Of a stretch of DNA of 6,981 bases, positions 1 to 6,542 are shown piece by piece. This DNA comes from Thermaerobacter marianensis (lineage in GTDB: Bacteria > Bacillota > Sulfobacillia > DYIH01 > DYIG01): positions 1-6,981 of the forward strand of contig DYIG01000084.1 of NCBI GenBank assembly GCA_020723725.1, written 5' to 3'. Numbering within the stretch: position 1 is the first letter of the stretch; the number at the start of each line of letters is the position of its first letter. A program made the position numbers and the translations under genes. The notes under the pieces were generated by a model that had not been told where the DNA came from, ran no database searches, and saw only the letters and a list, made by a program, of their open reading frames with translations.

Positions 1-1580
1 GCGCCCTGGTTGCAGGCTCGGGCAAAGCCGAGGTTCTCTCTATTGGTGATTACCCGCACGTCCCCTTCCAGGGTGTGAAGGAAGTCGTTTGTTCCGTCGG
101 ATGAGGCATTATCCACAATGATGACCTCATAAAGGTCTTCCGGCGTATTCGCCGCCAGGGCTTCCAGGCAGCGCTGTGTATACTCGACCTTGTTAAATAC
201 CGGGATGATAATCGAGACTCGGAACAGGGGTTTGTATGGGGTCGCGTGTTTTTCTGATTCAGGTTGCTGCCGCAAGAAGCCTAGCCTCAAAGCATCCTCG
301 CGGGCCTGTTTCCAGGCAGCCAGCCCCTTCTCGACAGCCCCTGGTTGCTTTTGTTCCTGTTCTTTGTGTTGCCTGAAATAGCTTAGGCTGTCAACGAGGT
401 AGATAAGGTCTCCCTTACTGAGGAGGTTGATCCAGAGTGTGACATCACCGTTCCATACGGCCGGTTTTCCCCCCAAACTCCAGGGGTGAGGCCGCACATC
501 GATGAGGTCCCTTTTCCGGAACATGGCTGTTGTTGGTTCCCCGATGAAATTCACGCCCAAAGAGAGCATGGAGTTAACAGCTAGCACCCCATTGATAATA
601 CTGTCTCTTTCTACCGGACGGCGTGTTGCAGGTGAATCGGGCAGAGGCTCCCCCGTACCATCAATCATTTGTCGGTGTGATGTGACGAGTGTGGCATATG
701 GGACACGATTGAGACACTCCACCATTCGCCTGACACAATCAGGGTGGAGAACATCGTCGTCGTTTAGGAATTTGATAAAGCTGCCGTTAGCGAGCTTGAA
801 CAACTTTTGATAGTTCCTTGCCGAACCTAACGCGGGTACGTTTCGGGTGTATTTAATTCTCTGATCATAGGCAGCGCGCTCCATAGTTATCCTCTCAATT
901 TCTTTGCCTTGGCTGTCGTCTGAGACGATGACCTCGAGGTTTGTATAGGTCTGGCATAGCGCACTGTCCATGCACTCTTCAAAGAATCGCGGGTTATAGG
1001 CTGGAATGAGGACGCTGACAAGGGGTTCGGCCTCAGGCTCCGGTTCCCTCATTTTTGTGAACTCAAGGACCATGGAATCCCATCTGTATTCGAGGCCGCG
1101 CAGTTCGGGGTAATCGCTTTCCCCGATGGGGCACCGCCCTTTGAAGGTTAAGCCAGCATAGGTAGCCACCCTGATGAGCTCTTCCTCGTTGTAAAGCCAT
1201 TGATGCCCCCAATAACGCATGGCAACATTAAGCATTTCGCACCTGTTGTCCAGCCACTCATAACCGAAATCCTTTATCCATTGCTGGCTCTTCCAGTCAC
1301 CACTGAAATCCTTAACCAGTTGATCGAGGTCCGGTGTGGCTATGCGAACGACTCCTCCGGGTGTGAGAACCCTTCGGCACTCACGGAAAAAAGCATAGGC
1401 TTCCGCTTGGCTCAGATGCTCTATGAAATGCTCACTGAATACCCCGTTAACCGAGGAGTCGGGAAAGGGCAGGCCCTGGTTAACATCAAGGGCCATGTCT
1501 GCTCCCGGGTCCCGGTCAATGTTAATAAATCCAGGGATTTTCCTGGTCCCGCAGCCAATATGCAGCAAAGTGCTCGTCAT
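1..1580 (-). CDS. SAM methyltransferase - GT2 - GT2 glycosyltransferase fusion (3' end cut by window edge)
   Basis: The open frame has no stop from its ATG to the window edge (526 residues visible) and holds three domains. Residues 1-175 are a class I SAM-dependent methyltransferase: motif I HIGCG at 7-11, the acidic INID at 19-22, and a post-motif VLTPGG at 71-76; it resembles the COG4627-type small methyltransferases. Residues 187-405 are a family 2 GT-A glycosyltransferase: VSVLIPAYN at 188-196, SDD at 220-222, the metal-binding NDDDV at 273-277 and a GDVTLW acidic segment near 378-383. After a charged, Gln/Glu-rich linker (about 405-450), a second GT2 domain begins with VSIIIPVFN at 455-463 and VDNASSDGT at 489-497; its DxD lies outside the window. 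The start is supported by AGAGAGG a few bases upstream, inside the previous gene, whose TAA overlaps this ATG by one base (TAATG), suggesting coupled translation. Likely role: a cytoplasmic or membrane-associated enzyme that elongates and methylates a glycan. Donor and acceptor sugars cannot be read from sequence. Confidence 0.9.
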   Translation of the reverse strand, partial: MTSTLLHIGCGTRKIPGFINIDRDPGADMALDVNQGLPFPDSSVNGVFSEHFIEHLSQAEAYAFFRECRRVLTPGGVVRIATPDLDQLVKDFSGDWKSQQWIKDFGYEWLDNRCEMLNVAMRYWGHQWLYNEEELIRVATYAGLTFKGRCPIGESDYPELRGLEYRWDSMVLEFTKMREPEPEAEPLVSVLIPAYNPRFFEECMDSALCQTYTNLEVIVSDDSQGKEIERITMERAAYDQRIKYTRNVPALGSARNYQKLFKLANGSFIKFLNDDDVLHPDCVRRMVECLNRVPYATLVTSHRQMIDGTGEPLPDSPATRRPVERDSIINGVLAVNSMLSLGVNFIGEPTTAMFRKRDLIDVRPHPWSLGGKPAVWNGDVTLWINLLSKGDLIYLVDSLSYFRQHKEQEQKQPGAVEKGLAAWKQAREDALRLGFLRQQPESEKHATPYKPLFRVSIIIPVFNKVEYTQRCLEALAANTPEDLYEVIIVDNASSDGTNDFLHTLEGDVRVITNRENLGFARACNQG

Positions 1581-2650
1581 TATACATGCACCTCTCTTTT
1601 CGTGATCGGTCTCCTATAAGCCGGAAAGAACCCATACGCATCATTGGTCTTGAAACCTGTGGAGCGTTCCCATTCCCTGACAAGCAGGGTATAGAGATCT
1701 GGTTGGACTACCATCTGCCAGGCAGAGAGTGGTTTGGTCAGGTGTGAAAAGCCCTGTTTAAAGTGGAAGAGGGAATCCCTTTGCCCGCCCAGGCCCGATC
1801 CCAGGTTTAGGATGAGGTTCCCTCGAGACTTGGCCCACCAGCGGACATGGTCCAGCATGGTCTTCAGTGGGTGATAACAAAGGAATTTGTCCTTGGTACC
1901 GGACAGGTGGTATTGGACTATGCCGCAGACCTCGGTGAACAGACCTGCCGATGCCACTTCACCGTCTATTCTGACGGTAAACAGGTGCAAATTCCCCGGA
2001 GAAACCCTGACCAGTTTGTAGAAGTATTCCTTGGGGAAATAGTAAAACTCCCTCGCCCCAGCCCTCTTCATCGTCTGGTAATAGAGGTCTACGAAAGTGT
2101 CTATCTCCCGGAATTCTGTATCCATTTCGACCAAATGCCCCTGACGTTTGGCATTGTTGATGTTAGAACGATGGTTAGCCCGTGTCTGCCGCCAAATCTC
2201 TTCGGGGCTCAAGGAGAGGTCAACGTAAACTGTTTCACCATGGGTAACCGTTAGCCCTATGCCAACCAATTCCGCTGGGAACGGGTAAAAGGGATGGAGG
2301 CGAAGGAATGCCGCAACAACACCCTGTTCCTTTAAGCCTGTTACGAAGGCATTTACCGCGTGTCTAACAAAGGAGGTAACCGGGCTTTCTGTTCCCGCTT
2401 TTAATAACGGTCCAGGATAACCATAAGGGGTGGCTGCATCCAGCAAACCATCCCAGGATGGGATTGGGCGAATTAACAACGGGATAAACAGCAGGGTATC
2501 ATTCCCCTCTGCCACGAAGGCGAGGGGAGTTCCTTTCTCGTATTCCGCGGAGAGTGCCAGATACTCCGGCAAGTGATAAATATCATGGGGAAGCTGGGAT
2601 AAGACGCGATTCCATGTCAATGAACCCGGGGTAATAAACTCAGTTTTCAT
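1580..2650 (-). CDS. FemAB / Acetyltransf_6-type GNAT-fold acyltransferase
   Basis: A 356-residue soluble protein with no signal peptide or membrane segment. It resembles the FemAB-like, GNAT-fold family (Acetyltransf_6, BioF2-like) found in polysaccharide and exopolysaccharide clusters. Visible marks are TPYGYPGPL at 74-82, the conserved basic segment RANHRSNINNAKRQG at 157-171, YHLSGT at 247-252 and the C-terminal LNLGSGLGG (281-289) followed by FKQGF (297-301). Family members transfer acyl or aminoacyl groups to amino groups; classical FemX/FemAB enzymes use aminoacyl-tRNA on lipid II, but no lipid II role is implied here. The ATG overlaps the upstream gene's TGA (ATGA) and its own TAA overlaps the next ATG. 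This places it between a second acyltransferase and a glycosyltransferase, which fits modification of an amino sugar before or during glycan assembly. The substrate is unknown. Confidence 0.85.
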   Translation of the reverse strand: MKTEFITPGSLTWNRVLSQLPHDIYHLPEYLALSAEYEKGTPLAFVAEGNDTLLFIPLLIRPIPSWDGLLDAATPYGYPGPLLKAGTESPVTSFVRHAVNAFVTGLKEQGVVAAFLRLHPFYPFPAELVGIGLTVTHGETVYVDLSLSPEEIWRQTRANHRSNINNAKRQGHLVEMDTEFREIDTFVDLYYQTMKRAGAREFYYFPKEYFYKLVRVSPGNLHLFTVRIDGEVASAGLFTEVCGIVQYHLSGTKDKFLCYHPLKTMLDHVRWWAKSRGNLILNLGSGLGGQRDSLFHFKQGFSHLTKPLSAWQMVVQPDLYTLLVREWERSTGFKTNDAYGFFPAYRRPITKREVHV

Positions 2651-3450
2651 TGTCTTACCACCCCAGAGTATAGCGATAACCGCTCGAGGACCGTATTCAG
2701 TTTCGCTGTCATGCGATGCGAGACCGCTATTGTCTTAACCTTGTGTGCGTGTGTCTTCAAGTGTTTCATCCGGCACCGGATGAGGCATTGTCTTGCCGGA
2801 TCAAGGGTTCGGAGTGCGGATTGAGCAATTTCATCTCTAAGGATCCCCGGGTCCGTCAGGACAAAAAAACCCCCGCCCAGCCTGCCTATATCATAGGAAA
2901 TATTTTGGGTTTGGAGAGTGAATTGCGAAAAACCGTACCGGTTCTGTACACAATTGGCCTGAGGCATATTGGGGCAGCAAAACTCACCCTCGGGCAACCC
3001 TGTTCCAGGCGTAAAAGTCGCCCAGATGTATTCCTCCACCGACAGGAAACCCAGGTTCAGATACCACTGTTTCGCCGATTCATTGTCTTGGAATACATCA
3101 AGACTCAGATCCAGGTCGCCCGGCCTTCTAGTCATCTCCAGGGTGTGGTGAAGGAGTTTAGTACCCAGGCCTTTTCCCCTTTGTGAACGTTCAATATGGA
3201 TGTTATTGAGGAACAGACCATTGCTATTAAAGCGTATCTCCGCTACGCCATAGACGGAAGAATCATTGCCACTCAAAACGGTGAAAACACGGTCGGGGTG
3301 TTGGTCCTTAAGGCCGATCAGATCGTGAAGGTAGTGTTTGAATCCCTGGCACCCAAGCGGCATGTATGTTAGCAGGTCAGGGGAATAACCCTCCCTGAGG
3401 AGCTGGTACATAGTTTCGGTGTCTGAATGCCTGGCGAACACCACAACCAC
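2647..3450 (-). CDS. GNAT N-acetyltransferase with uncharacterised C-terminal extension
   Basis: A 267-residue protein. Residues 1-145 form a GNAT domain: the acetyl-CoA pyrophosphate-binding motif A reads IHIERSQRGKGLG at 84-96 (R-x-x-G-x-G core), and motif B is seen in NESAKQWYLNLGF at 123-135. Single GNAT domains are usually about 150 residues, so the last 120 residues are extra. They contain a short strand-rich part (about 172-200) and a basic helical part (about 215-262) that I do not recognise. It could be a degenerate second GNAT half or an accessory domain. The start is GTG: an in-frame TGA lies about 11 codons upstream with no other start between, and a GGGGGGAGGA ribosome binding site sits 6 bases ahead. 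The gene follows the second aminotransferase by 46 bases and overlaps the FemAB-like gene by 4. Probable role (inference): N-acetylation of an amino sugar made by a neighbouring aminotransferase. Confidence 0.85.
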   Translation of the reverse strand: MVVVFARHSDTETMYQLLREGYSPDLLTYMPLGCQGFKHYLHDLIGLKDQHPDRVFTVLSGNDSSVYGVAEIRFNSNGLFLNNIHIERSQRGKGLGTKLLHHTLEMTRRPGDLDLSLDVFQDNESAKQWYLNLGFLSVEEYIWATFTPGTGLPEGEFCCPNMPQANCVQNRYGFSQFTLQTQNISYDIGRLGGGFFVLTDPGILRDEIAQSALRTLDPARQCLIRCRMKHLKTHAHKVKTIAVSHRMTAKLNTVLERLSLYSGVVRQ

Positions 3451-3456
3451 TGGCTG

Positions 3457-3466
3457 TCCTCCCCCC
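3457..3466 (-). promoter_or_regulatory. Ribosome binding site deciding the GTG start of the GNAT gene
   Basis: On the minus strand GGGGGGAGGA lies 6 bases before the GTG at 3450. It contains GGAGG-like complementarity to the 16S rRNA tail. The nearby ATG at about 3473 is in another frame, so this site supports the GTG as the true start. Confidence 0.7.
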
Positions 3467-3496
3467 TGAGCATGTCTTCTTCAATGCGTCACAGCT

Positions 3497-4678
3497 TCAA
3501 TGCGTTGCCCGGTAAATGCGGTCAAAGGTCTGGATTATACGGTCGCAGTCACTCCCCGTCATCTCGTGATGGACCGGCAGGCAGAGGACGTTGTTTGAGG
3601 CATAAAGGGTGTTGGGAAGGCTGTCTGCAGAGTATAGACCGTTGTAGATCGGGGAGTTAACGATCGTCGGATAAAAATACTTCCTTACCAGGATCCCTTC
3701 TCTTCTATAGAGGTTATAAACGGTATTACGGTTAAAGCCCTTAGAGGGGTGTATGAGAACAGGGAAATAGGCGTAGTTGAGATGGATGTTACCGGTTGAA
3801 TACATGTCTTCCCTGATGACAAGGTTCGGGTCTTTTAATTCCTCAAAGTACGAAAGATAACGCTTCACGACCTGACGCCGTTTTTCTATGGCAGATTCAA
3901 CAAGGCCTAGGGTAACGAGGCCGAAGGCTGCTCTTACCTCATCCATCTTTCCGTTTATACCGTAAAGGGCTATCTCGTGTTCATTTACTATGCCGAAGTT
4001 GCGCATTAACCGAATTCGTTCCAATAACTCCGGGTTTGGCTTGCCCAAAGAAATGCAGCCGCCTTCTACGGTGTTAAAAACCTTGGTGGCGTGAAAACTG
4101 AATACGGACAGATCGCCATAGGATGCTATGCCTTTTCCATTGATTCTTACTCCGAAGGCAGGCGCGGCGTCATAAATAACCTTCAAACCGTGTTCCTGGG
4201 CTATTTGAGCAAGCCTATCGACCTTACAAGGGAATCCGTAGGTGTGAACCGCCAATATGGCACGTGTCTTGTGGGTTATGTGCCTTACAACCGACTCAGG
4301 ATCCAAACAGAAATTTTCGTCTATATCAGCAAACACCGGGGAAATCTTGGGGTTGTTAAGAAGCACGTGGTAAGTGGCGGGAAAACTATAGGCAGTCGTT
4401 ATCACTTCACCTTCGCCAACCAGTGCCCTGACGGCAAGGTCTAAACCGACGGTAGCATTGGTTACAGTGGCGAGACCTTTGACGCCCAAGTAATTCTGAA
4501 GCTCTCTTTCAAGCCTTTGCACATATACCCCGTTATTCGTTACCCAGCGTCTTTCAAGAATATCCTGAAGATACGGGATAAGGGCATCAAGTTCCGGCAA
4601 AAGAGGACGAGTCAGGCTTATTTGGTCGATTTGAACAGGTATTGATGCATCCGCCTTCAAAACGTCTGGTTTTCCCAT
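3497..4678 (-). CDS. DegT/DnrJ/EryC1/StrS PLP sugar aminotransferase (VioA/FdtB/QdtB-like subtype), altered PLP motif
   Basis: A 393-residue fold-type I PLP enzyme that would transfer an amino group, usually from glutamate, to a nucleotide-linked keto-sugar. The core begins at ISLTRPLLP, followed by WVTNNG at residues 45-50, typical of dTDP-4-keto-6-deoxyhexose aminotransferases. The Schiff-base lysine is K199 in FHATKVF, and the Asp that binds the pyridine nitrogen is D170 in YDAAPAFG. In relatives that motif is normally DAAH or DxxQ; here the His/Gln position is Pro173 (codon at 4160-4162), so the usual contact to the PLP O3' is missing. Start choice: an open frame continues upstream to a TTG at 4774 overlapping the preceding gene, but that start has no ribosome binding site and the extra 32 residues are not typical of the family. 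The ATG at 4678 has a GGGGG run about 12 bases ahead and gives a normal family length. The subtype is inferred from motif style only. Confidence 0.87.
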   Translation of the reverse strand: MGKPDVLKADASIPVQIDQISLTRPLLPELDALIPYLQDILERRWVTNNGVYVQRLERELQNYLGVKGLATVTNATVGLDLAVRALVGEGEVITTAYSFPATYHVLLNNPKISPVFADIDENFCLDPESVVRHITHKTRAILAVHTYGFPCKVDRLAQIAQEHGLKVIYDAAPAFGVRINGKGIASYGDLSVFSFHATKVFNTVEGGCISLGKPNPELLERIRLMRNFGIVNEHEIALYGINGKMDEVRAAFGLVTLGLVESAIEKRRQVVKRYLSYFEELKDPNLVIREDMYSTGNIHLNYAYFPVLIHPSKGFNRNTVYNLYRREGILVRKYFYPTIVNSPIYNGLYSADSLPNTLYASNNVLCLPVHHEMTGSDCDRIIQTFDRIYRATH

Positions 4679-4764
4679 AAAGAGACGTTTCCCCCATCCC
4701 AATTTAGAAACCAGAGTAGTAATCGTATTTTTTGTCCTTATTTTTAGAGGGGTACTCCAACGGC

Positions 4765-5865
4765 TTAATCCCAAGTGAAACCGGTGAGCGTCTTTATGAC
4801 CCTGAAAATGTCCTCAGTAGTTAGGGAAGGGTGTACCGGGAGTGAGAGGACTTGTTGTGAAAGCTTCTCCGAAACAGGATAGTCTCCGGGGTGAAAACCT
4901 CGGTTGCGGTAGAGTGGTTGCAGGTGAATGGGTTGGGGGTAATGAATGCCCCAACCCACCCCGTTTTTCTCTAGGTAATCGCACAATTCCGTTCGTAGGT
5001 TGGCAGGCACGCGGACAGTATATTGGTTAAAAACATGGTTCATTTTCATAGGAACCAGCGGGGTCTTCAACTGTTTCAAACGGCCGAGGTTGGTCGAGAG
5101 CAGGTATGCGTTTCTTTGTCTGGTGGCGATGAATTCGTCTAACCGTTTAAGTTGTTCCAGGCCTATGGCTGCCGCGATGTCTGTCATCCTGTAATTAAAA
5201 CCCAAAGTTTCGTGATGATAACGGCGCGGGGCCCCGTGTGATGCCACCATCCGGCACCGCGCTGCCAGGTCCGGGTCGTTGGTGGTGATCATGCCCCCCT
5301 CGCCTGTGGTCATATTTTTGGTGGGGTAGAAACTGAAGGCCGCAGCGTGTCCGAGAGACCCAACCCTCCTCCCGTTATAAACTGCGCCGTGTGCCTGGGC
5401 GCAGTCTTCAACCAAGAAAATTCCGTGTTGTTGCACGAGGTCCATGATTGGATCCATGTCGCAGGGGAGACCATAAAGATGCACAACAATCAGGGCTTTC
5501 ACACCCCTGTTTGTGCTTAAGGCCTTTTCTATAGCCGCTGGGTCGATGTTAAACGTTTCTTGATCCACGTCTGCAAACACCGGTTCTGCCCCGCAATAGA
5601 GTATGGAATTGGCTGTAGCTATGAAGCTGAAGGGTGTGGTGAGGACCTTATCACGGGGCCCAACCCCAAGCGCTTTCAGGGCGATGCAGAGCGCCGCCGT
5701 GCCGGAAGAGACTGCAACTGCGTGATTGACGCCTGTGTATGAAGCAAAAGCGTTTTCGAACCGGGTCACCTTTTCTCCGGCCGCCAGCTTCCCCGACCTG
5801 AGAACGTCATTGACACTGGTTATTTCTTCTTCCCCTATATAAGGAACGGATATGGGTATTTTCAC
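4765..5865 (-). CDS. DegT/DnrJ/EryC1/StrS family PLP sugar aminotransferase
   Basis: A complete 366-residue enzyme of the canonical DegT family length. It would convert a nucleotide-activated keto-sugar to the amino-sugar in the cytoplasm. Key features are all present: SSGTAAL at 53-59 (PLP phosphate region), the PLP pyridine-binding D154 and O3'-contacting Q157 in EDCAQAHG, and Schiff-base K183 in FYPTKNMTTGEGG. The start is GTG, preceded by GAGGG with 7 bases spacing; it overlaps the TGA of the beta-helix acyltransferase gene (GTGA), so the two are probably translationally coupled. A hexapeptide acyltransferase next to a DegT aminotransferase recalls the WbpD/WbpE (WlbB/WlbC) pair of UDP-2,3-diacetamido-glucuronate synthesis and the Qdt/Fdt 3-acetamido-sugar pathways. 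The partner dehydrogenase or isomerase is not in view, so the sugar cannot be named. Confidence 0.93.
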   Translation of the reverse strand: MKIPISVPYIGEEEITSVNDVLRSGKLAAGEKVTRFENAFASYTGVNHAVAVSSGTAALCIALKALGVGPRDKVLTTPFSFIATANSILYCGAEPVFADVDQETFNIDPAAIEKALSTNRGVKALIVVHLYGLPCDMDPIMDLVQQHGIFLVEDCAQAHGAVYNGRRVGSLGHAAAFSFYPTKNMTTGEGGMITTNDPDLAARCRMVASHGAPRRYHHETLGFNYRMTDIAAAIGLEQLKRLDEFIATRQRNAYLLSTNLGRLKQLKTPLVPMKMNHVFNQYTVRVPANLRTELCDYLEKNGVGWGIHYPQPIHLQPLYRNRGFHPGDYPVSEKLSQQVLSLPVHPSLTTEDIFRVIKTLTGFTWD

Positions 5866-6452
5866 CGGTTTCCCTCATCATCAGTAGCGGAAGGTTCCTC
5901 AAGGCTTAATAGGGTTCTACATCGGGTACATATTAGTTGACGTTTCTCGCCGGGGACGAGTCGGGCCGGGTATCCACAGCGACAAACGTAGCCAAAGGGT
6001 CTGGCAGGAACCCCTCCTATAACGGTGTGAGGGGGAACATCCCTTGTAACCACCGCCCCTGCTGCTACGAGAGCATAGGCGCCAATGCGAACCCCACAGA
6101 CCAGAGTGGCATTACCTCCTATTGAAGCACCTTTCTCCACTAGGGTCCTCCCGACTGCAAAATTATGATTAAACGCCCGGGGGTAGCGGTCGTTGGTGAA
6201 CGTTACATTGGGACCAACAAAAACGTCGTCCTGTATCGTTACCCCACGATACACGGAAACACCGTTTTGGATCTTGACACGGTTGCCAATCTGCACGCCG
6301 GTGTCGATATACACGCCTTTACCCGGAGTGCAGTCCTCGCCGATGACCGCGCCTTCGCGTACCTGGGCCTGATGCCACACCTTTGTCCCGCGCCCTATGG
6401 TTGCGTGCGGGCTGACCTCCGCTGTCGGGTGTATAAATGCGCTGGATTCCAT
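5862..6452 (-). CDS. Left-handed beta-helix (hexapeptide) sugar N-acyltransferase with C-terminal Cys4 tail, WbpD/WlbB-like
   Basis: A 196-residue protein whose first 150 residues are hexapeptide repeats of the WxcM-N/WbpD-like type: AEVSPHATIGRG at 11-22, IDTGVQIGNRVKIQNGVSVY at 49-68, DDVFVGPNVTFTND at 75-88 and IGGNATLVCGVRIGAYALV at 111-129, closing with VIGGVPARPFGYV. Relatives transfer an acetyl group from acetyl-CoA to an amino-sugar nucleotide, usually as trimers. Residues 157-178 carry CxC and CxxC (C157, C159, C175, C178), a probable small zinc ribbon also found at the tail of some family members. The start is an ATG with GGGGGA about 9 bases upstream, and it is the first gene of the leftward set, 107 bases from the divergent flagellin start. 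Its end overlaps the aminotransferase GTG by 4 bases. The aminotransferase would make the amine that this enzyme acetylates. Confidence 0.92.
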   Translation of the reverse strand: MESSAFIHPTAEVSPHATIGRGTKVWHQAQVREGAVIGEDCTPGKGVYIDTGVQIGNRVKIQNGVSVYRGVTIQDDVFVGPNVTFTNDRYPRAFNHNFAVGRTLVEKGASIGGNATLVCGVRIGAYALVAAGAVVTRDVPPHTVIGGVPARPFGYVCRCGYPARLVPGEKRQLICTRCRTLLSLEEPSATDDEGNR

Positions 6453-6470
6453 GGTTTATCGTCCCCCGTT

Positions 6471-6497
6471 TAAATACTTACGTGTTTTTTGCGATAT
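6471..6497 (+). promoter_or_regulatory. Sigma-28/SigD-type flagellin promoter
   Basis: TAAA at 6471-6474 and TGCGATAT at 6490-6497 are separated by exactly 15 bases. The flagellar sigma-28 consensus is TAAA-N15-GCCGATAA (SigD close to CCGATAT), so the -35 is perfect and the CGATAT core of the -10 is kept. It lies 63 bases before the flagellin ATG. Transcription would begin near 6503-6506, leaving a leader of roughly 55 bases. Confidence 0.72.
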
Positions 6498-6516
6498 GAA
6501 GTACCGGAGATAAAAA

Positions 6517-6534
6517 CCTGGCAAGGAAGCCAGG
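6517..6534 (+). promoter_or_regulatory. Leader hairpin with GGA loop, candidate CsrA site
   Basis: CCTGGC and GCCAGG pair perfectly around the six-base loop AAGGAA. The loop and closing base give CAAGGA (6522-6527), matching the CARGGA core of CsrA targets, which prefer GGA exposed in a hairpin loop. It sits within the predicted leader about 20 bases upstream of the flagellin Shine-Dalgarno. Read on the opposite strand the same stem is followed by five T residues (complement of 6512-6516), so a terminator role for leftward transcripts is an alternative. Confidence 0.55.
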
Positions 6535-6542
6535 GGAAATTT

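Noticed and set aside
1..1580. Possible frameshift between the methyltransferase and glycosyltransferase domains
   Set aside because: The frame reads through all three domains without a stop, and the junction (EPEPEAEPLVSV) is a plausible linker, so it is a real fusion in this sequence.
1200..1619. Plus-strand open frames of 139 and 60 residues
   Set aside because: They mirror the methyltransferase domain, where the minus strand reads HIGCG and other motif residues without interruption.
1847..2254. 135-residue plus-strand open frame
   Set aside because: It lies entirely within the FemAB-like gene on the other strand, which has clear family motifs; the plus-strand translation has none.
2716..3186. 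156-residue plus-strand open frame
   Set aside because: Shadow of the GNAT gene, whose acetyl-CoA motif and strong ribosome binding site support the minus-strand reading.
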